In this document: positions 35,304-45,839 of the stretch, one piece after another
Layout of the letters: each line of letters starts with the position of its first letter
Numbering within the stretch: position 1 is the stretch's first letter
Source: Nomia melanderi
Lineage: Eukaryota; Arthropoda; Insecta; Hymenoptera; Halictidae
Length of the DNA: 64,000 nt
Direction: 5' to 3'
Assembly: GCF_051020985.1 (NCBI RefSeq)
Contig: NC_135007.1
Location: forward strand, 1,671,001 to 1,735,000
The notes under the pieces: generated by a model
What the model saw: only the letters and a program-made list of their open reading frames with translations
Told to the model about the DNA's origin: nothing
Databases searched by the model: none
Position numbers and translations under genes: made by a program

Positions 35304-35547
35304 CCCGTTAATTGAATTTAACGAGTATGCTTGTCATTTTAAAACTCGAAATGATACTAATCTTTTCAACGATGAAGTAGTTATTTTATAAAATATACAT
35401 GTAATTCTCCGTTTTGCTTCAGTTTTCTGTCAGAATATATCGTAGATACATTTTCACTGCGTTTGACGAGTATATACTTCATTGCTTAACTTTACTGCGC
35501 GCACAATGAGAGATTTTTCAAATTACATTCCACAGTTAACTGGTTAA
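35300..35547 (+). mobile_element. TTAA MITE, family A copy 2
   Basis: Aligns along its full length with 8179-8428 and, inverted, with 49824-50034. Ends are TTAACCCGTTAATTG and the inverse of TTAACCAGTTAACTG. It shares its first TTAA with the preceding element. Confidence 0.8.
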
Positions 35548-36319
35548 ACTTTCGAACATAGCAGTTGTAAGCTGAATTAATTTTGTTGGAGAATGATTGA
35601 TAAATTATGTAGTGTTTATTATCATATATAAAACAAGTACATTTAATATTTGTTTAATACCTTTTTGAAAAATATAACATAATCGAATGCTTTAAACTCA
35701 TCTTAATCACCTATTTTGGAGAAAATATGTTCAAATTGTACAGGTACGCCGAGCATCCACTAATGGTACAGGCCATACTAATTTTAGAATCAATTAAGTT
35801 CATTTATATCCAATTCAGCTTGACAAAATCAGACTTTTCCATTTCCAAACATGTTTAAATGATCTTAGGTATAGTCAGGATCAAAAATAAAGAACAGATT
35901 TTTTATACGAGGTTAGGTTTTCAGAAAGGACTGCATTGACAGAAAAATCATCAGAAGTAGAATTATATACTGCGGAAAAAGCTAAGCGAAATTGATATCT
36001 AAAAGATCAATACATTAAAGTTATATTAATATATTGAATTAATAGACAGGTCAATAAACATCGGCAACATTAATTGAAGAAAAGTTCATGTTCCAGTAAA
36101 AGAACAAAAGCGAATATACAGTCAAGTATGTAAAAGATTATTATGGCCGACGAAAGTAAATCTTTTAAACTAACTCATATAGTGTAAAACCTCTTCATTT
36201 TAAAATTATGGAGAATTAAACACAATTGTCAATATTAGTTGAAAATTGCTGGAAGTTCACAAACATTAACCGTTAGTATCATCGTATAGGACTCTTGTAA
36301 CGCACATACAACCCTTCTT
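35548..36319. other. Unassigned A+T-rich DNA
   Basis: No gene or repeat recognised. Confidence 0.45.
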
Positions 36320-36366
36320 AATTTTTGAGCCACAAGCCGGCTGTGTTCACGTCAGTAACGCACTGT
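36320..36366 (-). mobile_element. Truncated end of the CAGTGCG MITE family
   Basis: On the minus strand it begins CAGTGCGTTACTGACGTGAA, as at 26057, and keeps about 45 bp (AGCCGGCTTGTG against AGTCGGCTGTG). A TA-containing word borders the tip. Confidence 0.6.
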
Positions 36367-36474
36367 ACATAGAAAGCATCAGTAATTCCATTGATTGATT
36401 CTTATAAAAAATATAAGTAATCACATTGTTGTCATCATGTTCTACAAGTTGTCCTCTAGTGAAAATATGTGTAG

Positions 36475-36986
36475 TGAACATTGGATAATTGCAACACTCA
36501 ACAGGAACGGAAAGTTACACTTATGAAGAAGTAGCATCGAATCGATCCCAGGAAACGAATATGTTTAGTATGGCGGACGTAGAAAAGGACAACGCGAGTG
36601 GAGGAAAAAGAAGTACTGCGAGTCGAAGCATTCAGCAACATTAAAGGCTTGCAATGGGCTTGAGACCTTTAACTTAGAAATCAAACTTTATTATTGTTTA
36701 CTTTTGATGAATGAAACTTCCACTATCATATTTGTTATGATTTTATGGTTTAAATGACACTCAACTCGATAGAATTGCGATTATAATTATTTATGTAATA
36801 AGCGATAGAAATTTCAGATACAGAAATGGACTAGAAATGAAAGAGAAAAAGACGTTGAAGTTGTCGAGGTCAAAAACAATCAGATCATGTTACAGCATTG
36901 AACCGCAGTCGATCGTTGAACGCTATAGTGTGTCAAAAGCAAACTGGTGGGGATGTGATGGGGATGATGACGTTGCAGTTATCCAA
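36475..36986. mobile_element. CAGTGAACATT-family element, copy 2
   Basis: The left tip reads GTGAACATTGGATAATTGCA just after TA (36473-36474), missing the first two bases of the family tip. The right end reads GTTGCAGTTATCCA, the inverse of the tip interior. The 36915-36990 block matches the minus strand of 28610-28720. The total is about 510 bp. Confidence 0.55.
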
Positions 36987-37589
36987 GGTTTGCTTATAGC
37001 AAAGGTATACTTCTTATCAAGGTCATCATGCTGTATAGTATTGTGAAGGTTTTATTTAACCAAAAACTGTTTTCATGAAAAACTGAATTACGCATCGAAG
37101 TTTTAAATACCTGCATTCCAGAAAAGAAGAAAATCGCATATCAATCTCTTGTCATTTGAATAATTAAAGTGTTCGTTTGCATCTTTCGATTTTAGATATC
37201 AAAACTCGAAGTTGTCATTACAATGCAATTCGACTACAAAGGGTTAAAAGATAACAGTGCAGGGAAATGCAAAAAAGGTGAGGGTGACTCCTAAGGAAGA
37301 ACAATTTTCGTTACAGGAGCAGAAAGAACACTGTGGAACAAATTTGAACTTTTTTTGTTTTTTACAATAACCACTAGGTGATTCTTATGGAGTTCCTCCT
37401 GAGAAAAAACTGGGTTTTTGTAAAAACGGTCGAATTTTTAGAAAACCAAGTGTTATGTGAAAACTAAAAACAATAGGCAGTTAAAATTTGTCGCAGAAAA
37501 TAAAGGAGACTTGCCCGAATACGTAGCTATAAAAATTTTAAATTTTGCCTATCATTAAATGTTTGTAAATGTTGATCAAAGTTTAAAAA
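36987..37589. other. Unassigned DNA
   Basis: No gene. An isolated AAAGGGTTAA at 37238-37247 looks like a piggyBac-type tip without a convincing partner. Confidence 0.4.
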
Positions 37590-37830
37590 AGGGTAGATGC
37601 GCATACTTTGTATATACTTCTGTTACACTTATACGAAAAGTGTGCAGACATTTCTGAAGAGGATCCCTTCGCGGGAAGCGTGAGACCGGTTTTTCTTTGG
37701 GACAGGGTAAGAAAATGTCCGCGAAGAGCGCGTGCACGGAACTTTCGCACCACACGGCCATCGCTCGCCGGTCACAGCTATACAGGGCCGTGACTACGCG
37801 TTGTATAGACCTGGACCCTGGTTACTTCTT
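37590..37830. other. GC-rich patch of unknown nature
   Basis: About 240 bp of clearly higher G+C with overlapping frames open on both strands. A GGGACAGGGTAAGAAAATG word (about 37697-37715) fits a 5' splice site, so a small host exon is possible. No acceptor or protein motif supports it, and an old LTR fragment is equally likely. Confidence 0.3.
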
Positions 37831-38336
37831 ATATGTATATATAATGTTTAATTGTTTTATAAATTTTCATATTACTATATTTTAGCATGATATGTCATTG
37901 CAGGATGAAGTACATAATCTTTTGATTAAGTCAACATCTTTTGAGTTGAAGTGAAAAACTTTTTGTAAGTGTCGGCAAATGATTCGGACAATGCCTTATT
38001 CGTTAATATGCGGTCTTTCTTTATTGATCTTCTGTTACAACAAGCGTGTGCGTATTTGATTCATTTTGTAAATCTTCTTCCTTGGAACTTCTCAATATAT
38101 TTTCTTGAAAATTTTTTGTAGAGTTCTTTTCATTTTCTCGGTGTCAACAATTATGGTTAATGCGTTACCACATAAATTATAATTTACATTGAATTAACTG
38201 TTTAACATTACGTCTAATTTCAATGATGGACTTTATTAAAGTAAAGAATTGTTATTATCAACGAGCGTTTCATTTATAAAATTGACAATCGATTCAAATG
38301 TGGTAAACCATCACAAGGAGATTTCGCGAGTATATT
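37831..38336. other. Unassigned A+T-rich DNA
   Basis: Nothing recognised. Confidence 0.45.
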
Positions 38337-38651
38337 CCAACAGTTATTCGTGTAGGGAACCTTCATTTGTTATTTATTATTCGTCGCCTCTTATTTGCAT
38401 TTACAAATTCAGTTGATAGCAAAACAATATCATTTATATTTCTTATGTTATTACATGCAGAATTGGACAACAATTATTCAATATACCGAATAAAAAATAA
38501 CGAATAAGTTTATTCAATTTAAGTTAGTACAATTTATTTATTATCGGTGAATGACGAATATATTAATTATTCGTTCTTCGCAGATGAAAATGAGATTGAA
38601 TTTATTCGTTATTTTTTATTCCTTACTTTGAATAACTTTTATTCAACACTG
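38337..38651 (-). mobile_element. hAT-like MITE, family H copy 2 (inverted)
   Basis: Read on the minus strand it starts CAGTGTTGAATAAAAGTTAT and ends near ACGAATAACTGTTGG, a short imperfect inverted repeat. The interior matches 30313-30657 and 62920-63228, including ATCAACTGAATTTGTAAA. Confidence 0.65.
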
Positions 38652-38974
38652 CAGAATACTATAAGATATCAGTTTTTGAGGATGTTGTATAGCAGATAGT
38701 CTCCGAGCCTGATACTGTTGAAAGTGGACCCCACGGGCTCTGTATTCCTCTCAATGAGGACTTTCCTGTATAATTCGTGGTTCTTGATACCGCAGGACAC
38801 AGAACACGGAATGGAACCCGAAAATTTTCGTACTGCAAATCCGTGTCCGATTCCATTATCGTAATTATTTGATCTATCGTGTTGGTGATGCGAACGCCGT
38901 TGTTGTATTTGAAACGTAACTGTTCTGTATTTATGAAAGGTGATCACCATAACTTGACTACATACAATAAGTCG
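38652..38974. other. Unassigned DNA next to the LTR-like repeat
   Basis: Slightly GC-richer than the average, with overlapping short ORFs on the minus strand and no recognised motif. Confidence 0.4.
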
Positions 38975-39270
38975 ATTGCTTGGAGGTCCGCAAAAGAAGA
39001 GTGTTGGGGCTGAGGATTGGGACCGTGAAAATGAAGCGTGAAAACGCAGCGTGTAAGTACGTCACCGCGTGAATCTTAGTTATGGACGAAAGGTTAGAGT
39101 GCAAGTGTAAGAAAGAAAGAATGGGGGTGAGCTTTAAAAACAAGTGACAAAGCATAAGCGGATGATTTTTTGGTGTGTGATGGCGAGCGAGGGTTGTGTG
39201 CTAGTGTAGCGTTGTTTATGCGATTCCTTGTTATAGGTTTTAATAATAAACGGTTGTTGTTATTGCTTTG
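38975..39270. repeat. LTR-like repeat related to 19195-19679
   Basis: Shares the ordered words GTGAATCTTAGTTATGGACG (GTGAATTTTGACTATGGACG in the other copy), then GAAAGAATGGGGGTG and a late AATAAA signal. Its ends could not be set. It is probably a degraded solo LTR of the same family. Confidence 0.5.
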
Positions 39271-39333
39271 TTATTAACTATGAATAGTTAAAAATTATTG
39301 ATCTCTCTCAATGCCTAACTTCCTACACATATA

Positions 39334-40320
39334 CAGGGTATTTCTAAATTATTGCGCAGAAATGGTAGGGCGCATATAACTCACTAAATTAAGTAAAAAA
39401 TCCGTAGTAAAAATGGGTCTAAAACTAAATAGTTTCCAAGATAAAGAAAGGTTTCGTTTAAAAAAATGTCTATAGGCACCGAATCCTGGTAACGCCATAT
39501 TACAATTCTTTGATAGAACACTATAATCTCTATTTTATATTTTTGAAGCCGACATTCAGACTTTTCCAAACCAAAGATATGAAATTTTTCATATTAACCG
39601 TTGCCAAGATATCAGCATCCAAAGTTGTCGGTTCATCGGTAGTGATGGTGGTCAACGGATAGTGCGACTGTTATGAGAGAACAAAAGAACGCAATATCCA
39701 GGGTTCTTATTTGTTACACGATGGGTTTTCGGTCTGAAATTGTGAATAAAATAGTTTATTGATCGAGCCGTGAATTCACTGCCGAGAACGCAGTCATTGC
39801 ACTCGCTGCCTTCTTTTACTCTTCATGCGTTCTTATGGGAGTCTATGTGGGAGTCTATAGGCGTCTCGCTCGCTCCGTCAGATTTTAAGGTTGAATCACT
39901 ATGGAGAATCTGTCGAATCTGAGGTTGCTCAACCGAACTTTCCATTGCCCTTCTGACCACAACTTGTGAGTCGGACTGTTCGTGGGTCACCATCACTAGT
40001 GGCGAACCGACAACTCTGTATGCTGATATCTTGATAACGGCTTAAGCGAAAAATTTCATTTCTATGGTTTGGAAACATCTGAATGTCGGCTTCAAAAATA
40101 TGCAACAGAAAATATGATGTTCCATTTAAGAATTGTGACGTAACCTCTGCAGATAATTCGGTGTTCTTGATTCGGTCCCCATATATTTTCTCTTAACCTA
40201 AACCTATTTTTGTCTCGGAAACTATTAAGTTTTGGACCTATGTTCACTGGGACCTTTTTACTCAGTTTAGTGAGATGTTCAACCTCTACCATTTGTGCGT
40301 AGTAATTTTGTTACATCCTG
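39334..40320. mobile_element. 987-bp foldback element with arms of about 340 bp
   Basis: TA at 39332-39333 and 40321-40322. The tips CAGGGTATTTCTAAATTATT and, inverted, CAGGATGTAACAAAATTACT open two imperfect inverted arms (39334-39668 and about 39965-40320). These match through ACTCACTAAA, the AAGCCGACATTCAGA block and CAAGATATCAGCAT. About 300 bp of unique spacer (39669-39964) separates them. There is no ORF. The arms relate to the element at 19077-19750 and the fragment at 21204-21300. Confidence 0.85.
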
Positions 40321-40349
40321 TATATTTAGATACGCATGAAATAGGAGTT

Positions 40350-40570
40350 CTCTAACGTTATATCATAAATATTAGTATTTATAACATAAATATTACTGAA
40401 TTCCTTTGACTTGAAAGTAAATATTATCCTTCTGTTTCCAATTATTATATTGTAAGGTAAACGCAGACATGGAATTCACATAGAATTTTTCTCTTTTTCC
40501 AATAAATTATTACTAACGAAGTTGTTGTTTCGATTACAGTTGAAAAATAAATCATAGAGCAGGGGGTTAA
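40350..40570. mobile_element. TTAA MITE, family G copy 1
   Basis: Ends GCAGGGGGTTAA at 40570. The body shares CATAAATATTACT and AATAAATTATTACT with 52795-53050. Its left end is missing: the expected start falls at the right border of the foldback element (40320), which may have replaced it. Confidence 0.55.
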
Positions 40571-42182
40571 AACTTACTCCTCATCCCTGGCAGTGTACAA
40601 CCATGTTGCAGTGTATTAATATTCATTTTACAGTAATAGTTTGTACATCTGTATGTTAGTACTGTTTCATGCTATATGTATATTACTCAATATACATAAA
40701 TATTTTCTAAGCATAAAGCTGTTTATTTCAAGTATACAGGAATATTACAATATTGCGATACAGTATATTTTATTAAAATAAATAATACAATAATACATTC
40801 TATCTAGCAATAAGATTGTTATAGAAATGGTCACTGTAATTACTATTTTTAGAGGTGAATCTATACTTCTACATTGCTAGATATTTTCAAAAGAATCTTG
40901 TAGCAAAATTGTTTGTAGCATGGGAAACTGTTGTTCAATTTTTTTACGTCGATATACTCCAAAAGAAAAGAAGTTTGCCAAGAGCCATATGAAATAACAA
41001 ATATTTTACAAAATATAAATTATAAACTACATTTAAATTGTGAACATATCGTAGGTATTTGTAGGTAAACTTATAAAAGTATTATAAATAATCAAACAAT
41101 ATATAATGGGAACGTATTCTAAATAATAAAATAATTAATGTTCTCTTATTAAATATGACGATAGATAACAAATTAAATCCTAACCAAGGTCATATACAAA
41201 ATACAGAGTACTATCCCTCCAGATTTTGAGGAGTATAATTATACATGATTAGATTCTACATACTACACAGACACATACTAATAATAACTGCATTACCATT
41301 TGCATTAGAGTACAAATAACAATGAGCTTATAATTAAATCATCATGAATAATAGTAATAATTATAACACAACTCGCACCCAATTATAGTAAGAATTAGAT
41401 TATTATTAACTCTGCATATAAAATTAATTATTTTCGCGTGTATTGTTTAGGTTTGTATATGAAAATTCCTTATAAATTATTGACTTTCTTCTGATTATAT
41501 CGTATTTCAATACGAATTCTTTTCAGACCTCCATAGTTGAAAATATGAATAAAAAATATTTGTTCATAAATGGCGAAGATATAGCAGAATGATCTCAGAA
41601 TATATAAAAATTGCCGAATACATGCAGAACAGACTTTATTTAAAAAAATAATATGGTCCATTTTATTTATTATTGTTGATTATTTATAAGTGTTAGATAA
41701 TATAATTTTCTCTCAGTGTTCAACATTCTAATTAGAGAAACTTCTGGCAATTCTATTTTATTCCAGGTATTTACGCAAATGCGTAAGTACTTGGTTTTAT
41801 CTCGAAATATAGAGTATTACTCCAGTAGATATGACACGGTTAAAAACGGGTAATACTGGGGTAGTTTCTCCCAATTGACTTCAAGGTACGTGACAAGGAA
41901 TCCCCCAAGTTTATTATTTAACCAATTTAATTTATTTGTTTAATTCTATACCAAGTGTACTAAATTTATGTACAGATGAAATTTCGCGATCTAGCAACAA
42001 TAGTAAGTCAGAACCTCAAACGTATTTAATAGCAACATGAAACATAATTCGTAAATCGTAATTTATATTTATTAGAATGATGGACAACATGTTAAAATAA
42101 ATATCCTGAAGCAAGGAAAATTATTATTTGTAAGATATATTTAAAAATTTCTGTGATGTTTGTTAGATTTTAATGTATATTT
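40571..42182. other. Unassigned A+T-rich DNA
   Basis: No gene or repeat recognised. Confidence 0.45.
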
Positions 42183-42433
42183 TTAACCCTTTGCAGTTGA
42201 AAGTTTTTCACTGGATACATTCAACATTTTCCGATGAGGTATAGATGACATTCTTTGAAACTAAGTAATGAGAAAACATACATAAGTTAATAAGAAAGTT
42301 ATTTTGTTTCAGTATTTCACGTATTGGTGCATTATACAACATTTACTATTATATATAAGATATTATAATTTTGTTATATCAAATCAAGTTAGTGACTGAG
42401 AATGATAGTCACCTCTTGAGTGGAAAGGGTTAA
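42183..42433. mobile_element. TTAA MITE, first of a second back-to-back pair
   Basis: Starts TTAACCCTTTGCAGTTGAAA and ends as the inverse of TTAACCCTTTCCACTCAAGA, with a 10-bp perfect tip. A 251-bp piggyBac-type MITE. Its right TTAA (42430-42433) is shared with the next element. Confidence 0.75.
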
Positions 42434-42678
42434 TCCTTATAGTGGTGAACAACGATATATCGTTGTTAGCAACACTCGCGAAAAGTGCTGACGGCGATAT
42501 ATCGTTGCATATACGACGGTGTCTGACTATCCGCGTCACGGGAAAACTCTGTTTAATATTACGAACTGGCAACGCGAATAGTCAGGCACGATTATATGCG
42601 CAATCATGTATCACCGTCAGCACTTTTCGCAAGTGTTGCTAACAACGATGTATCGTTGTACTGCACTATAATGGTTAA
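42430..42678. mobile_element. TTAA foldback MITE with ~110-bp arms and palindromes
   Basis: A 249-bp element that is almost entirely inverted repeat. The left arm TTAATCCTTATAGTGG and onward is mirrored by TTAACCATTATAGTGC and onward, through CAACACTCGCGAAAAGTGCT (CAACACTTGCGAAAAGTGCT). The left arm carries a 20-bp perfect palindrome (42448-42467, core CGATATATCG) and a second CGATATATCG about 25 bp further on. The right arm has mutated forms. It could form a near-complete cruciform. Confidence 0.85.
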
Positions 42679-45639
42679 TGACTGGAAATGCCATTATTTA
42701 AAAACCTAGTTGATTTTTATCAAAAAATGTCGATTGGTATTTCTGTATGCAGAATGTAACAGAGTATACGGGAAGCACTTTAAGGATGAACAGGGGACAC
42801 AAAAATAATGAAAAATGTTTGCATGAGCATGTGTTCTAGTTGAACTTGTTTCAAATTTATCACTACATATTCTCGTGTTTCAGTAATTCGAAATTGCTTA
42901 TCTTCACAGTGCTGAAGTATTTCATACGCGTATACGTAAAGGTTACTAACATATCTGACAAGGGAACATACTGAAATGTAAATCACCGATTTTTATGGAA
43001 CTTCAGTATAATGTTATTTTTACAAAAACATTTAATCCGCATTCTTTTATTGGCAATCGTCCACGTTAAAGGAATGAAAACAGCCCTTAAAGTTGGGGAT
43101 GCTAAACCTATTTCGATGAACATCTTGGAAACTATTAATTAATTGTGTAAATTGATGAAATTAGTATTTTTTAATGACAAATTCAATACTGTAATCTTTT
43201 TTACAAAAAAACCATCTGGTTAAATAATATCTTGAAAAATTGGTAGCATATTTTCGATCGTTTTTTCACTTCGATGTTAATATTTTCTCTTGTCTTTTTA
43301 TGAAGACTATACATTCAAACACAGAATACGAATAAATTGGAATTTTTATTGTCGCATTAGATAAAAGTTATCATCTTTTTAAATTTTCACGCTCGGCGCG
43401 CGAGGCAGGCTATTTGTTTTTATTTTGAGATACTGGAGTGTGTGTATTTCTGTCGATTGAAAAATTCTGAGAAATTTATTTACTTTGCTTCTTCATAATT
43501 CAGGATTTCTATAAGTACCTAGGCGTAAATTTATATAATAGAAACAGTTTCTTTTTTAATTAATTAGTATACTATGTTGTTTCACGCTCTTGAACAGTTA
43601 TAAACGTACATCCCTTTTCAGATAAATGATTAGGCAATTCCATTTAATAACAAAAATTTGACTAAAATAAACAAATCTTTTAAAATGTCAAGTAATTGTT
43701 GATTATAAATAAAGAGTTCACATTAAAATATTAAATCTTTTCAATCAAATAACAATATATTACAGCATTTTGGAAATAGATAATCTAATTTTATCCTATT
43801 AACTATAGATATAGTTCTGATTTTATTCGCTATATAAGATTCACATCAATGCTTCCATTATTAGTATTTGTACAATTATACATGAAGATATATTATCAGA
43901 CGAATACGTATGCCTTCTGCTTTGATCGTACAATATTTCATTGTAATAAATGGAAGTGCATAACATTCTATGGATTTCCTCGATTAAATTATCACAAGGA
44001 AAACCCACATTCCAAATGCTTTATATTTTTAGTAGCATTTGTTATTCGAACGTGTACCAGTAAATAACATCTAGCTGTAAACCGTAAACATAGCTATCGA
44101 TATTGTATTGCGAAATTATAATCGAACGATGAAACGATCTCTAACGTTTAATTTTATAGTGTTTTTATTAAGTTACAATACATTTTATTTACATTTTCAA
44201 TAATACTGAATTCTTTTATTATTGGTAAAGTACTTTTTAACGACTGTGGTTGTAAAGAGGAATTATTAGACGTGGATTTAATATCTACAAATAGTGATGC
44301 AAATACAATCAGTCAGTAATGTTGAATATAAATTAAAGATATATGCAGAAAAGATTTCAGCGGTAAGAATCTCCATTATTGCTTCAGTAGAATACTGCTT
44401 ACCAATTAGGAACTTTCTTCATTTTCAATGGTAATGAAAACTTCAGATATCGATGATCTGCGAATTCAACGAGAAAAGGTAAATTCCACGCCAGTAATTT
44501 CTCTCGTGGAACATTTATTCTCATCCGTTCGGCTTTTTTGTCGGTTTGTGGAATCGTGAATCACGATATCGCTGGTAAATATGTATCGGAGAGGTTCCAA
44601 TTAAGCTGTACGTGGCGGCTCTTCTGAGACTTAAAGATTACGAGCCACGGTTTGTTTTTATATACTGAACGAAATACTTAACGTCCTATTAATGAACTTT
44701 TACTTCTCAGTATTCTACTCTAAAAATTCTTGATAAAGCTTTACCGTTATTGTTTTACTTTTATTAACAATTCACAATGAATGAGTGAATGAGGAGAATC
44801 AGAACTAGATATTCGAATATTGTTCATAATTATTTATAATAAAATTAACTATATACGCTCTTATTGTATTAACAATACATTTCAATAAATATTGTATCTT
44901 TAGTATTAACCTTCGAGTAATTCCAATTCTTCTGCCTCATTCTGAAGGGTATATGTCTACCCATTAGAATCGTTTAAAATTGTTATAATTGACTTGAAAA
45001 ATTACGGGAAGAAGCTCTGTAAAAATACTCTTGTATAAATTGCAATTATCCAATCATAATGGAATACATATATTGACTCATGTGCTTCTATGAATTTCAC
45101 TTGCCTCTTAATTCTAATTTCTACTAAATATTCAATTATAAATAGACGATTATATCGACGATTCGGTTGTTCTTAATTAATAATAATTGTTTTTCAGTGA
45201 TGAATCACTGACAATAAGAGGACCAAATTGGTAGTGTCAAGAAACAACTACTCGTTTGAAGATTTATCGCATTCTATGTTTACTATTTTCGCTGATTGCA
45301 TGTCGTTCTAATCAGATTCATTATAATTCTGTAATGGCTGTGCAACATAATATTTTCTACTATTCTAAATATTTAGATGATTGTAGGAATTGACATAATC
45401 AGTAAATATAAGAAATGCTTTCATAATCAAAATAATATTTAAAAATTTCCAATGGAAAGACTAAATAAAGTAAGAATAGGAAATAATCCGGAAATAAAAC
45501 TGTTGAAAATCACTAAGTGTAATTTCGTTAACCCATTTCAGATATATTCGGTAAATAAACTTGTTTAAAAATTATTGTTAATTTTTAAGAAACATTTGTT
45601 ATGCAATATCTATTACATTAATCCTCTGCCTAATAATTC
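42679..45639. other. Unassigned A+T-rich DNA
   Basis: About 3 kb with no recognised gene or transposon. A slightly GC-richer 44500-44660 patch and an 8-bp stem-loop (TCAGTGAT/ATCACTGA near 45196) are the only features seen. Confidence 0.4.
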
Positions 45640-45839
45640 TGTATTATTACGATATTTTATTTGAAATGTATTTTAAAAAATAGATAGTTTGTAAAGAGCA
45701 GTGTAAACGATTCTTCTTAGTAATAATATTGAAATGTACATAATAATATAATCTATTTTAAAACTATCTTGGCCAAGAAGCAGACCTGTGAATAAAACTG
45801 ATGTCGAGTCACGCTCGACATAGGAGCGCAAAGGGTTAA
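45640..45839 (-). mobile_element. piggyBac-type terminus, right partner
   Basis: The inverse of 31797-31996, ending AGCGCAAAGGGTTAA with TTAA at 45836-45839. It has the same GTCGAG...CTCGAC subterminal palindrome. A TTAACCCATTTCAGATAT word at 45529 could be the other end of a 311-bp MITE, giving an alternative to a 14-kb unit. Confidence 0.75.

Noticed and set aside
37053..37247. TTAA element between TTAACC (37053) and GGGTTAA (37247)
   Set aside because: The tips share only TTAACC, which is expected by chance in AT-rich DNA.
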